A stretch of 64,000 nt of DNA from assembly GCA_016716605.1 (NCBI GenBank), contig JADJWA010000001.1:3145001-3209000 (forward strand), written 5' to 3'. Below, in pieces: positions 8,269 through 16,865 of the stretch. A program made the position numbers and the translations under genes. The notes under the pieces were generated by a model. The model made no database searches, was not told the origin of the DNA, and saw nothing but the letters and a program-made list of their open reading frames with translations. Every line of letters begins with the position of its first letter. Within the stretch, counting starts at the first letter, position 1. The DNA comes from Flavobacteriales bacterium. GTDB lineage: Bacteria; Bacteroidota; Bacteroidia; Flavobacteriales_F; PHOS-HE28.

Positions 8269-8955
8269 TCACGGCTGCCCGCCCTCCCCTTCTTGCGCCT
8301 TCCTCTTCTCCAGCAAGGCCTTGCGCTGACCCAAGGAGAGGCTGCCGATGAAACGCTCGAAATCCATCTGCTCCATCATCTTCTCCTGATCGGGGAAGAA
8401 GTGGCCGTGGTCCACGAAGGTGGTGGTGTACACGATGTCCTCCGTGTCGTCGTAAACGCCCAGGAGCAGGCCTTGGCGGATGCCGCCGAGGATGTTCATG
8501 TTGTCGTCGTCATCGCCGACGCTCTGGGCCTTGAAGGCCACGTCGTAATTGTTGGTCACGAACTGCAGCAAGCGCTCTTCGGCATCGACGTCGGGGCTGA
8601 AGCGCGCGGCGTACTGCTCCAGCACGTGCCAGCTGAAGTGCACCTGGCTCGCGCCGCCCCAGCGGATGCGCATGGCGCGGATGCGGCTGTCCATGCCGCG
8701 GTACCACACGAAGTGGATCACCTGGATGCCGCTCTTGCGGTAGCGCATCACCACGATCCAGCGATTGCCCGAGGGGGCCGTGTAGGTCTCCACATGCTCC
8801 AGCACGGCCGTGCGGTCGCCCTTGAGGTGTTGGCGGCGCAACTGCTCCATGGGCCGCAGCATCTTGCGGTCCAGCGCGGGCTTGTCGTGCAGGGCGCAAC
8901 GCACCACCTCAGGCGGCGACATGGTGGGCAGGATGTGGTAGCGCGGGGCAGGCAT
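8269..8955 (-). CDS. Protein of unknown function
   Basis: A 228-residue protein with no signal peptide and no membrane segment. It is rich in charged and aromatic residues, with a central strand region (GNRWIVVMRYRKSGIQVIHF, then V-W-Y-R-G-M-D-S-R) and a helical, strongly charged C-terminus (Q-R-K-A-L-L-E-K-R-K-A-Q-E). I do not recognise the family. The reading frame has the codon bias of its neighbours and is the only long frame that is not a shadow here, so it is probably a real gene. A start 11 codons downstream (MSPPEV) is also possible. It stands alone, convergent with the TPR-like gene. Confidence 0.6.
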   Translation of the reverse strand: MPAPRYHILPTMSPPEVVRCALHDKPALDRKMLRPMEQLRRQHLKGDRTAVLEHVETYTAPSGNRWIVVMRYRKSGIQVIHFVWYRGMDSRIRAMRIRWGGASQVHFSWHVLEQYAARFSPDVDAEERLLQFVTNNYDVAFKAQSVGDDDDNMNILGGIRQGLLLGVYDDTEDIVYTTTFVDHGHFFPDQEKMMEQMDFERFIGSLSLGQRKALLEKRKAQEGEGGQP

Positions 8956-9069
8956 GGGAGGAAATTAGTGCGGGTGACGCGATTCGGTAGCGGATGAACG
9001 CACGAGGAACCTAAGGACCCAATAGATTGGAAGGCTTTCAGGGGGTGAGACCCCGGATCGCCGTTTGCA

Positions 9070-11106
9070 TCACCAATCCAGGGGGAGTTCTCCATTCGGA
9101 GATAGGGAACCATCTACCAACGGACCTATGGCCGCGACGGCAGTGATGCAACCGACCTCATTCACTACAAGCCGACCTTCATCGATGGCCGAACGGATGG
9201 TGCGCTCTACTTGGTCCGGGTGTGCATCACAATTGGCGGAGAGATGCTCGATGAAGCGCACCAAGGGTTGCCCGATGAACTTGCGCATGACTGATCCGCG
9301 CATCAAACTGCCCGGCACCCTTTTCAGCGGTTCGGGCATTCGTTCGTAGTTTCTATCTCGTAGTCCGATGAAGCCGCCATGGATGAAGGTGAAGCGGGGA
9401 TCGGTATCGAGTTGAAGGTTCAGCCTTATGCTACTCGCACTGGTCGTCGGCCTGAACCGACGGATGTGCTCGGCCAGGTGGTCCACGTGCAAGGGTGTTT
9501 CGGCTTCACGCAGCAGATGCTCGACCATACTCCTTATGGTACCACCCTTGATACCCTCACGGTCGTCTTCCCACTTCCGAAGACCGTAGGTGCTTGTTCG
9601 GCTCAATGAGATGAAGCGGTCTTTGAAACGGACGATGGTGCTGCGGACGTACTCCGTGGTCCATTCACGATTCGGGTCAATGGCCTGTAGGCGCTCGACA
9701 AGCACCGTAACATGTGTTGGGGTCTTCAGCTCCTCCAATACCTCAGCGATCAACTCCTCGCGCCGCCTGCGTTTGTTCGGTGGTAGATGGATCAGGTCAC
9801 CATCAAACCGGATACCCGGCTCACAGGCCACGAGCAGCGGTCGCATAGCATTGGTGAGCTCCTCGTTCCATTCCACTCCGAGCGGAAGCGCGATCGCCTC
9901 GAACCGATGGACTGAATCGGTGGTGCGTGTTCCCGCCAAAACCGAGCGAAAATGCTGCGCCATGGCGATCACTGCAGCCACGCTATCCGAGCGGATGAGA
10001 ACAGGACTCTGGCTGTCGAAATCGCGGGCCTTCTTGCCCGGCATCCACAGCTCCCGCCATGAGACGACCCTGTAGTTCTTGTTGGAAGCCAGAACAAGGA
10101 TTCGGGCTATGAAGGGCTGCCCCCAATCAGATCCCAATCGGGCGTTTATCCCATCCGCAATATCCCTTGTCAAGATCGTTGCACGGCCATGGGGCATCGC
10201 GGGTTCCGGCTTGAAGGGTCCCGGCAGATCGTTCAGGAATGCGAAGCGTGCTTCGAACTCCCGATCCCACTTCAGGAACAGCTGGCGCATCCGTTCCCTG
10301 GTGAGGCCGCTATGCCCGCCTGCACGAGCCAGAGCGCCATACCCGGCGGTGCTTTGCACATACGCCGAAATGGAACTCCATCTTGTTCCCGCGCGCTTGC
10401 TCCATACATCAACGATCAGCTTCACCAGTTCCAGAATCGAAGGAAGAGAAGGATCATCCTGAAGTATGAACTGGCGGATCAACTGGATCTCCTCTCTGTC
10501 GAAATGGTTCTTGAGGGCGAGGAAGACCGTTGTCGCGGTCGTCTCAGGAACTCCCACTACGCCAGGAGCAGGTCGTTGCTCGAACACCGAACGGCCGAAC
10601 TCGCGCAACTCCGCGATCGTCTTGCTTCCTACGTTCCGCAATTTGCGCAGGTCGAATCCGGAGAGCAGGATGCCGTCCAGGATCGCTTCGGGCGTGTCCT
10701 CCTCGAGAAAATTCGAAAGGGCGTTGCGGGCCCGTACGCTCAGCAGCGGAAGGCGTCCTTCGATCATCGCGAGCATGCCCGCCCGATCGACGGGTTCCAT
10801 GCCAAGGGACGATACAACACCCGAAGATGGGAGCACCGGGAGCAGCGGACCCATCCGCCGAGTAGCCGCGGCAAGAAGGTCTTCCAGTTCCATCACCGTC
10901 TTCTTGCCACAATTCTTCAACGCGGCTAGACCCCTGAAGCTTCGTTGCGCGCGTGCGATCGCTTCCAATGAAGTGAGGTTGTTGACCAAGCAGACGTTCA
11001 TTGCACGGACGGTCAAACCGAAAAGACTGTCCAGTTCGGCCAGCGTGATGGTGCCGCTTGGTCTGCCTTGCAGGGCCTCGGTCGGGTCGTGGGGGTGTTC
11101 GCTCAT
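9070..11106 (-). CDS. Multi-domain DNA-binding protein: two alpha-CTD-like, sigma4-like and HARE-like domains
   Basis: A 678-residue protein, last gene of the restriction operon. I start at the ATG at 11106, which overlaps the stop of the YgjP-like gene (ATGA). Residues about 25-80 and 117-176 each resemble the helix-hairpin-helix alpha-CTD of RNA polymerase (L-T-V-R-A-M-N ... L-K-N-C-G-K-K-T-V-M-E-L and L-S-V-R-A-R-N-A-L ... L-R-N-V-G-S-K-T-I-A-E-L). Residues about 255-285 (GLTRERMRQLFLKW) resemble the recognition helix of sigma region 4. Residues about 520-585 (T-I-R-S-M-V-E-H-L-L ... FTFIHGGFIGLRD) look like a HARE-HTH winged helix, and 448-510 may be another. No nuclease or ATPase motif is seen. 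A role in sensing or controlling DNA in the restriction system is inference. Confidence 0.7.
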   Translation of the reverse strand: MSEHPHDPTEALQGRPSGTITLAELDSLFGLTVRAMNVCLVNNLTSLEAIARAQRSFRGLAALKNCGKKTVMELEDLLAAATRRMGPLLPVLPSSGVVSSLGMEPVDRAGMLAMIEGRLPLLSVRARNALSNFLEEDTPEAILDGILLSGFDLRKLRNVGSKTIAELREFGRSVFEQRPAPGVVGVPETTATTVFLALKNHFDREEIQLIRQFILQDDPSLPSILELVKLIVDVWSKRAGTRWSSISAYVQSTAGYGALARAGGHSGLTRERMRQLFLKWDREFEARFAFLNDLPGPFKPEPAMPHGRATILTRDIADGINARLGSDWGQPFIARILVLASNKNYRVVSWRELWMPGKKARDFDSQSPVLIRSDSVAAVIAMAQHFRSVLAGTRTTDSVHRFEAIALPLGVEWNEELTNAMRPLLVACEPGIRFDGDLIHLPPNKRRRREELIAEVLEELKTPTHVTVLVERLQAIDPNREWTTEYVRSTIVRFKDRFISLSRTSTYGLRKWEDDREGIKGGTIRSMVEHLLREAETPLHVDHLAEHIRRFRPTTSASSIRLNLQLDTDPRFTFIHGGFIGLRDRNYERMPEPLKRVPGSLMRGSVMRKFIGQPLVRFIEHLSANCDAHPDQVERTIRSAIDEGRLVVNEVGCITAVAAIGPLVDGSLSPNGELPLDW

Positions 11107-11807
11107 GTGTGTTCGAGCTTCTCCTTCCACCTCTTCCAATCCGGCATCGCGCGATCCAGCAGCGCGTAGTACTTGGCGCTGTGATCCGGGTGTACCAGGT
11201 GGCAGAGTTCGTGGATGACCACATAGTCGATGCAGCGACCCGGTGCTTTGATCAACTCGGGGTTCAGCATGATGCGGCCTTTGGGGGTGCAGCTGCCCCA
11301 ACGCATGCTCATGCGACGCACGATCACTTCCGGTCGCGCGATCTTGTACTTCTTAAGTGTGCCCATCGCCTCATCCACGCCCTTTTCGAAACGGGCGATG
11401 GCCTTGGGCCGGTACCAACCCGCGAGCAAGCCTGCAACGTGGTTGCGATCCTGCGGATGGTGCGTGTACACATGTATGCGCCCACCGCTCAGCTTCACTT
11501 CCTCTACCTCCGTCGTCGCATGTACCTTGAGGCGATACTGCTTGCCGAGGTAGCGGTGCGTTTCGCCGCTCACGTACTCACGCGGTGGGGTGATGGGCAG
11601 GAAGGAGCGGAAGTAATCCTGTTGGCGAACGATCCAGCTGGCGCGGCGCAAGACGAACTGGTCCACCTTCTCCGCTGTGGCGTGGTGCGGTGCGCGCATC
11701 TCCACGCGCGTATCCGGATGAACGACAAACCCGAGCGTTCGACGCGGTGTGCGCACCAGCGTGTACCACACGGTGGTCTTGCCGTATTGCACGCTGCGCT
11801 CTTCCAT
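11103..11807 (-). CDS. YgjP-like (DUF45) metallopeptidase
   Basis: A 234-residue protein of the YgjP/DUF45 family of minimal zinc peptidases. The zinc site is HELCH at 199-203 with a third ligand His at about 209 (H-P-D-H-S), preceded by the family motif M-R-W-G-S-C near 168-173 and I-M-L-N-P-E-L. The N-terminal half is beta-rich with the R-R-T-L-G-F-V-V pattern. Genes of this family are often found right beside hsdR in type I restriction loci, as here: the start overlaps the hsdR stop by one base (TGATG) and the stop overlaps the next start (ATGA). The substrate is unknown. Confidence 0.88.
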   Translation of the reverse strand: MEERSVQYGKTTVWYTLVRTPRRTLGFVVHPDTRVEMRAPHHATAEKVDQFVLRRASWIVRQQDYFRSFLPITPPREYVSGETHRYLGKQYRLKVHATTEVEEVKLSGGRIHVYTHHPQDRNHVAGLLAGWYRPKAIARFEKGVDEAMGTLKKYKIARPEVIVRRMSMRWGSCTPKGRIMLNPELIKAPGRCIDYVVIHELCHLVHPDHSAKYYALLDRAMPDWKRWKEKLEHT

Positions 11808-14800
11808 CAGGCGTATCGGTGCATGGCCACGCGCATCACGCCGTCGAGAATCTCGTCGATCACGTCGAAGCCGAGGTCCAGACCTTCCACGCGCAATTCG
11901 TAGAGGTAATCCTCCATGGCCTGCCGCATGCGGTTCTGCACATCGCTCTTGCGCGTCCAATCCACAATGCGTTGGGCCTTCACGATGTCGTCCAAGTGCA
12001 AGGCGATGGCACCTGCGCGTTCCTTGTCCAATGTCAGGTCCACGGCTTTCACCGTTGTGTCCACGATGCGGTAGAAGGCGCGGGCCACGTCGCGGTCCTT
12101 GACGGTATCCGGCTCGTCGCCCTCACTGCCCTCGCGCACCTGCTCCATGATGTGCATGGCCTGCTTCAGGTAGTCCAGGTCACTGATGCGCTTCTGGTGG
12201 TAGGCCTGGATGGTCTCCTCCAGCAAGCGACTGAATTTCTTGTAGAGCACGGGGTCCTCTTCCATGCGCTCGCTGATGGTCTTCGAGGTGCGACTGGCGA
12301 TGATGTCGGCACGACTGGCCGGACCTTCCACCTTCTCCACTTCTTGGGCGAAGGCGGCCTTGTCGAAGATGTTCACCTGGTCGGTGAGTTGCAGCACCTC
12401 GTTGCTCTTGATGTGCGTGTCGATGAGCTTCTGCACTTGGGCCTCGTACTGCCGGTAGTCGATGGCATCGCTGTACCGCTGCTTCACGGCCACGCGCAGG
12501 CGCAGGAAGAAGGCCGCATCGCGGCGGTAGCGTTCCACCTTCTCCTCCGCGGTGTTCTTCACGAAGTCCAATGTGCTCAGCGCCATCTTCAGGGTGCGCA
12601 CGAAGAGCGAGAGCCGATCGTAGAACGCATCGCGGACATCCTTCGGCGCGAGGTGCTGTTGGAAGGCCTCTGGGTCCTGCTTATTGGGCAGCTCCTTGAA
12701 GAGGTCCCAGAGTTGCGCGTGGCGTTCGGCCAGCTTCTCCACCTCCTCCTTCACGTGGGTGATGGTGCCCGCGAGGTCCTCATCATCGAAGCCGCTCAAC
12801 TCATCGTAGGCGGTCAGTGCCTGGTCCAGTTCACCGAGCACGCCGTAGTAGTCGATGATGTAGCCGAAGTCCTTGCCCTCGAACAAGCGGTTCACACGCG
12901 CAATGGCCTGTAGCAGCGTATGGGCGGTGAGGCTGCGACAGAGGTAGAGCACCGTGTTGCGCGGTGCATCGAAACCGGTGAGCAACTTGTCCACCACGAT
13001 CAGCAGTTCCGGATCGCCCTCGGCCTTGAAGCGTTGCACGATGCTCTTCTGGTAGTTGGCCTCGTTGCCGTACTGGGCCATCATGCCTTTCCAGAATTGC
13101 TGCACCCGGTCGTTGGTCACCTCGTAGGCGCTCTCATTGCCTTCGCGGGTGTCGGGTGGACTGATCACCACCTCGCTGCTCACCATCCCGATCTCATCCA
13201 GGTATTGCTTGTACTTCAGTGCGGCCACCTTCGTGGGTGCGGTCAGCTGGGCTTTGAATCCGCTGCCCTTCCAGTTCTCGTTCCAGTGGCGGCTCACGTC
13301 GAAGGCCGTGCGCCAGATCTTCTGCTCGGCGGCGTTCAGTTGGTCTGCTCGGCTGAATTTCTTCTTCAGGTCGGCACGCTGGAATTCGTTCAGCGGCTCG
13401 CTCACCAAGTCGAAGAAGGTGTCCATGGTCTTGTTGTCCACCTCCTGCACCACGTGGCGCCCTTCGTAGAGCAAGGGCACCACGGCGCCGTCCTCCACGG
13501 CCTGCGCAATGGTGTATGCGGGCCGGATGATGCCGCCGAATTTGCGCGCGGTGTTCTTCTCCTTGCCCAGCAGCGGTGTGCCGGTGAAACCGATGAAGCA
13601 GGCGTTGGGAAGCACCTTCAGCATGCGCACGTTGCCCGTGCCGTACTGGCTGCGGTGGCTCTCGTCCACCAGCACGAAGATCTCCGTGCTCGCATCCACC
13701 AACTGCCCGCGCTTGCTCACGGCTTCGAACTTCTGCATCAAGGTGGTGATGATGCGGGCCTTGGGCTCGTGCAAGAGCTCGGCGAGGTGGGTGCCGCTGC
13801 GCGCCTGCACCGCTTCGGCTTCGCAACTCTTGAAGGTGCCGTAGAGCTGGTCGTCCAGGTCGATGCGGTCCGTGACCAGCACGATGCGCGCGTTGCGGAT
13901 GCTCGGCTCCATGGCGATGGCCTTCGCCAGCAGCACCATCGTCAAGCTCTTGCCGCTTCCTTGCGTGTGCCAGATGACGCCGCCGGGACGGTGACCATCG
14001 TGCAGGTGGCGCACACGCTCCACGGTGCTCTTCACCGCGAAGTATTGCTGGTAGCGCGCCACCTTCTTCTCGCCGTTGTCGAAGAGGATGTAGCGTTGCA
14101 CCAGTTCCAGCAAACGCTCGGGACGGCAAAGGCGATAGAGCAATTGGTCCTGCTCGTTCACCTGCAAGGTCGTCTGCTCCTGCTGGTCGAAGAAGGCTTG
14201 GACATAGCGGAAGCGGTCTGCGAAGAGCGTCTTCTTTTGTGCGGCGGTGAGCGGCGTGTTCTTCAGTGCGGTCAGCGCCGCGGTATCGTCACCCGTTCCG
14301 CCGTCGTGCAGCTCCTTCCATTGGCTCCAGAAGGGTGGGGGCGTGCCCACGGTGCCGTAGCTCGCATCGTTCTGCGCCAGCGCCAGTAACAGTTGCGCAT
14401 GGATGAACAAGGCCGGCACCTCCTCCGGCTGTTGGTTCCGCAGGTGCTGACTGATCGCCTGTTGCACCGGAGTGCCATACTCGGTGCTGTGCAGATCGGG
14501 GCGCTTGCACTCGATCACCACCAGCGGGATCCCGTTCACGAAGAGCACCACATCCGGGCGGCGGGTCTTGGTGCTGCCCTTGCGGTCCACGGGGAACTCC
14601 TCGGTGACGTGGAAGTGGTTGTTGGCCGCATTCTCCCAATCGATGAAGCGCAAGGGAAAGCTGCGCGTATCGCCCATGATGGTCTCCTCGAAACTGCGGC
14701 CCAGCGTGAGCAGCTCATACACCTCTTTGTTCGTGTTCAGCAGGCCTTCCACCAAGGGCATCTCACGCAGGCCACGGATGGCCTGGTAGATGTTGGCCGG

Positions 14801-15010
14801 GCTGAACTCGTAGCGCTGCCCCTTGTGCGCAATGCTGTTGATGGCGCGCAAGCGCTCCTCCAGGATGTTCTCCAGCAACACGTTGCCACCCTTGCCCTGC
14901 CGCTGCGCCATGGCCTGCTCCGGGCTCAAATAGGTGTAGCCCAGCTTCACCAGCAGTTGCAAAGCTGGCACCTGGCTGATGTGGTCTTCGAGGAAGGAGG
15001 GGGTGATCAT
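11807..15010 (-). CDS. hsdR: Type I restriction endonuclease subunit R
   Basis: A full-length (1067 aa) HsdR, the motor and nuclease subunit that translocates DNA and cuts it when unmethylated sites are found. Residues about 150-170 hold the PD-(D/E)xK nuclease core (R-P-D-V-V-L-F ... V-V-I-E-C-K). Walker A T-Q-G-S-G-K-S-L-T-M is at 349-358, and the DEAD-box equivalent is D-E-S-H in FVLVDESHRSQYG; the helicase motif III-like segment IGFTGTPLL and the region GFDAPRNTVLYLCR follow. The C-terminal helical part should bind the HsdM/HsdS core. The ATG overlaps the protease gene stop (ATGA). Its first 38 nt also occur at 15896-15933. Confidence 0.97.
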   Translation of the reverse strand: MITPSFLEDHISQVPALQLLVKLGYTYLSPEQAMAQRQGKGGNVLLENILEERLRAINSIAHKGQRYEFSPANIYQAIRGLREMPLVEGLLNTNKEVYELLTLGRSFEETIMGDTRSFPLRFIDWENAANNHFHVTEEFPVDRKGSTKTRRPDVVLFVNGIPLVVIECKRPDLHSTEYGTPVQQAISQHLRNQQPEEVPALFIHAQLLLALAQNDASYGTVGTPPPFWSQWKELHDGGTGDDTAALTALKNTPLTAAQKKTLFADRFRYVQAFFDQQEQTTLQVNEQDQLLYRLCRPERLLELVQRYILFDNGEKKVARYQQYFAVKSTVERVRHLHDGHRPGGVIWHTQGSGKSLTMVLLAKAIAMEPSIRNARIVLVTDRIDLDDQLYGTFKSCEAEAVQARSGTHLAELLHEPKARIITTLMQKFEAVSKRGQLVDASTEIFVLVDESHRSQYGTGNVRMLKVLPNACFIGFTGTPLLGKEKNTARKFGGIIRPAYTIAQAVEDGAVVPLLYEGRHVVQEVDNKTMDTFFDLVSEPLNEFQRADLKKKFSRADQLNAAEQKIWRTAFDVSRHWNENWKGSGFKAQLTAPTKVAALKYKQYLDEIGMVSSEVVISPPDTREGNESAYEVTNDRVQQFWKGMMAQYGNEANYQKSIVQRFKAEGDPELLIVVDKLLTGFDAPRNTVLYLCRSLTAHTLLQAIARVNRLFEGKDFGYIIDYYGVLGELDQALTAYDELSGFDDEDLAGTITHVKEEVEKLAERHAQLWDLFKELPNKQDPEAFQQHLAPKDVRDAFYDRLSLFVRTLKMALSTLDFVKNTAEEKVERYRRDAAFFLRLRVAVKQRYSDAIDYRQYEAQVQKLIDTHIKSNEVLQLTDQVNIFDKAAFAQEVEKVEGPASRADIIASRTSKTISERMEEDPVLYKKFSRLLEETIQAYHQKRISDLDYLKQAMHIMEQVREGSEGDEPDTVKDRDVARAFYRIVDTTVKAVDLTLDKERAGAIALHLDDIVKAQRIVDWTRKSDVQNRMRQAMEDYLYELRVEGLDLGFDVIDEILDGVMRVAMHRYA
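14973..15010. repeat. 38-bp direct repeat, copy A (5' end of hsdR)
   Basis: The first 38 nt of hsdR are identical to 15896-15933, in the same orientation. The two copies bracket the trypsin-like protease gene, and the protease stop codon lies inside this copy. Confidence 0.95.
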
Positions 15011-15837
15011 GGGTTCAGGTTCACCTCTATCGTTCTTGATGCGGGTAACGTCAATCCAAAACGCTGCCTCAATAATTCGGTAACTAGGTCCGTCCTTGTA
15101 GCCAGTAGCTCCTGGTCAGTACCTGAATGGTGTGTGTTGATGCCAACGAGTAGTGGTCTCGTCGCTCCTGCTCTCGCAGCCTCCTTCACATCAATGAACC
15201 ACAGGCCCCCGCCGCTGAGTCCACCTGGATCAACGGACCTCACCACTGCGTCGGTGCTCACATCGTTCTGTGTTTCCCGGTACTCGACGATCCACTTACA
15301 GTTCTTGGGGAAGTCAGGATGCCGCTCGTTGGCACCGGCACGTACGCCGGTCCTCAAGATCAATGGCTTTGCTTTGAGTTCGTCTCCTGAGCGCTCGACC
15401 GTGGTCCAAAGTCCGGGATAGCCCATGATCATGTATTGATGCCCTTGTGCCTGCCGATGATCAATCATGACGTGCTGTATTTCAAGGAACTGGTACTTAC
15501 CCGTCAATTGCGCAACCACTTCACTGGTGAGTTCAACGATTGTCACATCAACGGGATCCTCAACATCCCCTGAGAATTTCTGGTTCAGGTCGGTTCCCCA
15601 GGCCTGCCCTTCAATACCGATCAGGTCCGTTCCGTTCGGGATCATGATTTCCGAGATGTATGTCGGATGCAGTACATGCGTTGCGGAAACCAGGAAGCGA
15701 CGCTCCCCTGCCGCGAGAAGCACACCACTTCCTTTGCGGCTCCGTTGCCGAAAGAGCTGGCACGTTGAGCGCAGGGCGATCCGGCCGCAGTCCTGTAGCT
15801 GTTGTCTCAGAAGATTGCGAGCCTTATCGGGGTTCAT
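15007..15837 (-). CDS. Trypsin-like serine protease in the restriction operon
   Basis: A 276-residue protein without signal peptide, so presumably cytosolic. It has the layout of the trypsin-like (chymotrypsin-fold) family: a strand S-G-V-L-L-A-A-G followed by F-L-V-S-A-T-H-V with likely catalytic His 54, an acid region D-P-V-D-V-T-I-V-E-L with Asp about 97, and the nucleophile motif G-G-L-S-G-G-G-L-W with Ser about 208. The triad therefore looks complete. Its stop overlaps the hsdR ATG (ATGA) and it is bracketed by a 38-bp repeat, so it seems to have been inserted between the RES-like gene and hsdR. A role as a defence effector or regulator is inference. Confidence 0.75.
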   Translation of the reverse strand: MNPDKARNLLRQQLQDCGRIALRSTCQLFRQRSRKGSGVLLAAGERRFLVSATHVLHPTYISEIMIPNGTDLIGIEGQAWGTDLNQKFSGDVEDPVDVTIVELTSEVVAQLTGKYQFLEIQHVMIDHRQAQGHQYMIMGYPGLWTTVERSGDELKAKPLILRTGVRAGANERHPDFPKNCKWIVEYRETQNDVSTDAVVRSVDPGGLSGGGLWFIDVKEAARAGATRPLLVGINTHHSGTDQELLATRTDLVTELLRQRFGLTLPASRTIEVNLNP

Positions 15838-15849
15838 TTCACTACGTGT

Positions 15850-15933
15850 TCAGCGCTGCGTCAGTTCGCGCTTCTGGGTGGTATGGTGGTCCAGTTGGCT
15901 GATGTGGTCTTCGAGGAAGGAGGGGGTGATCAT
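15850..15933 (-). pseudogene. 27-codon relic: duplicated hsdR start fused to an HsdS-like tail
   Basis: The first 13 codons (M-I-T-P-S-F-L-E-D-H-I-S-Q) are identical to HsdR, then the frame runs into L-D-H-H-T-T-Q-K-R-E-L-T-Q-R and a stop. The tail resembles the HsdS C-terminus (compare L-L-I-T-Q-K-R-G-L-M-Q-Q in the full HsdS here). Its ATG overlaps the stop of the RES-like gene (ATGA), exactly where hsdR would have begun before the protease gene was inserted. Confidence 0.65.
15896..15933. repeat. 38-bp direct repeat, copy B
   Basis: Identical over 38 bp to the start of hsdR (14973-15010), located between the protease gene and the RES-like gene. Confidence 0.95.
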
Positions 15934-16865
15934 TGCTTCTTCGCCGTCTTTGCCGCTGGCAACTCCAGTTGACGCTGACGCCGAACTTGCTCCTTGATCA
16001 TGTCCAGCCGAGGCAAGTAGCCGGGGTCTTTCCAGTGGAAACTTGCTTGTATGTCGGTATCACCCAAGAAGGGATACGGGATGAGTGATTTTTCCTCCTC
16101 CTTGATCAGCCGGTATGCATATGCAGCTTGGAGCTTGCAGTTCTCCTCGATGGCTAGTGGCGTCAACGCGACATTGAATGCATCGGTATCGCCCATGGCT
16201 TTAGCGGAAGGATATGCTACTCCATGCATGCCCTTCTCCACCGCCCAATGCGAAAAGGCCGCTGTGATCTTGTACTCCTCCGGCGCAGCTACTTGTTTGC
16301 AGAACTCTTTCGCGATGAACGACGTGAATACTAACGAACCCTCCTTGTCCACCTTGGTGCCATCCAGGTTTGACATGTACTGCTTGAATTCTTGGGAGAG
16401 CATGTCATTCTTGCTGTGCAGTTCTTCGGCTTGCACCACACTGATGACCTCAAGCGGATGCAGTACATGCCAGTTACCCACGACGGCATACTCCTCCATC
16501 TCCATGTCGAAGGTTGGATCGTGCATCATTCCGTTCACCTCGTGGATCGCAAGCATTCGGCTCGCCTCGAAATCCTTATGCCGCCCCATGCAGCCGTAGA
16601 ACATCGCATTGCCCCGAAGACTCGCGCGCCCATAGTCCGCCTTGGCGGCATCCGGGAGATAGGAAATGTCCTTCTCACCTTTCCAGTGATTCGGGAACTC
16701 CTTCAGGTTCGTGCGACAACGGAGTATTCGCTGTCCGCGGAACAGGTGAAATCCGTGCAGGCCCACCTCTGGGATTTGGCGCATGATGGCAAGGATATCT
16801 GCATCGCTCAACTTCTTCAGGTCAACCTGGCTCAACTGCTCGGTTATCTCAGTCAGTGTTCTCAT
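15930..16865 (-). CDS. RES-like domain protein (possible NAD-consuming or ADP-ribosyl effector)
   Basis: A 311-residue protein. I start at the ATG at 16865; a longer frame exists but overlaps the previous gene. Residues about 40-95 match the pattern of RES domains: an R-x-R element (I-L-R-C-R, 47-51), I-S-Y-L-P near 67-71, then Y-G-R-A-S-L-R-G-N with M-F-Y-G at 88-91. Some RES proteins are toxins that degrade or phosphorolyse NAD+, using conserved Arg and Tyr residues like these. The remaining 200 residues are unassigned. The first 17 nt overlap the membrane protein gene and the stop overlaps the hsdR relic. Family membership is my judgement from motifs; the effector role is inference. Confidence 0.55.
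   Translation of the reverse strand: MRTLTEITEQLSQVDLKKLSDADILAIMRQIPEVGLHGFHLFRGQRILRCRTNLKEFPNHWKGEKDISYLPDAAKADYGRASLRGNAMFYGCMGRHKDFEASRMLAIHEVNGMMHDPTFDMEMEEYAVVGNWHVLHPLEVISVVQAEELHSKNDMLSQEFKQYMSNLDGTKVDKEGSLVFTSFIAKEFCKQVAAPEEYKITAAFSHWAVEKGMHGVAYPSAKAMGDTDAFNVALTPLAIEENCKLQAAYAYRLIKEEEKSLIPYPFLGDTDIQASFHWKDPGYLPRLDMIKEQVRRQRQLELPAAKTAKKQ

Noticed and set aside
9042..9054. Terminator after the restriction operon
   Set aside because: There is a short GGGGT / ACCCC hairpin downstream of 9070, but the stem is only 5 bp with no T tract, so it is too weak to annotate.
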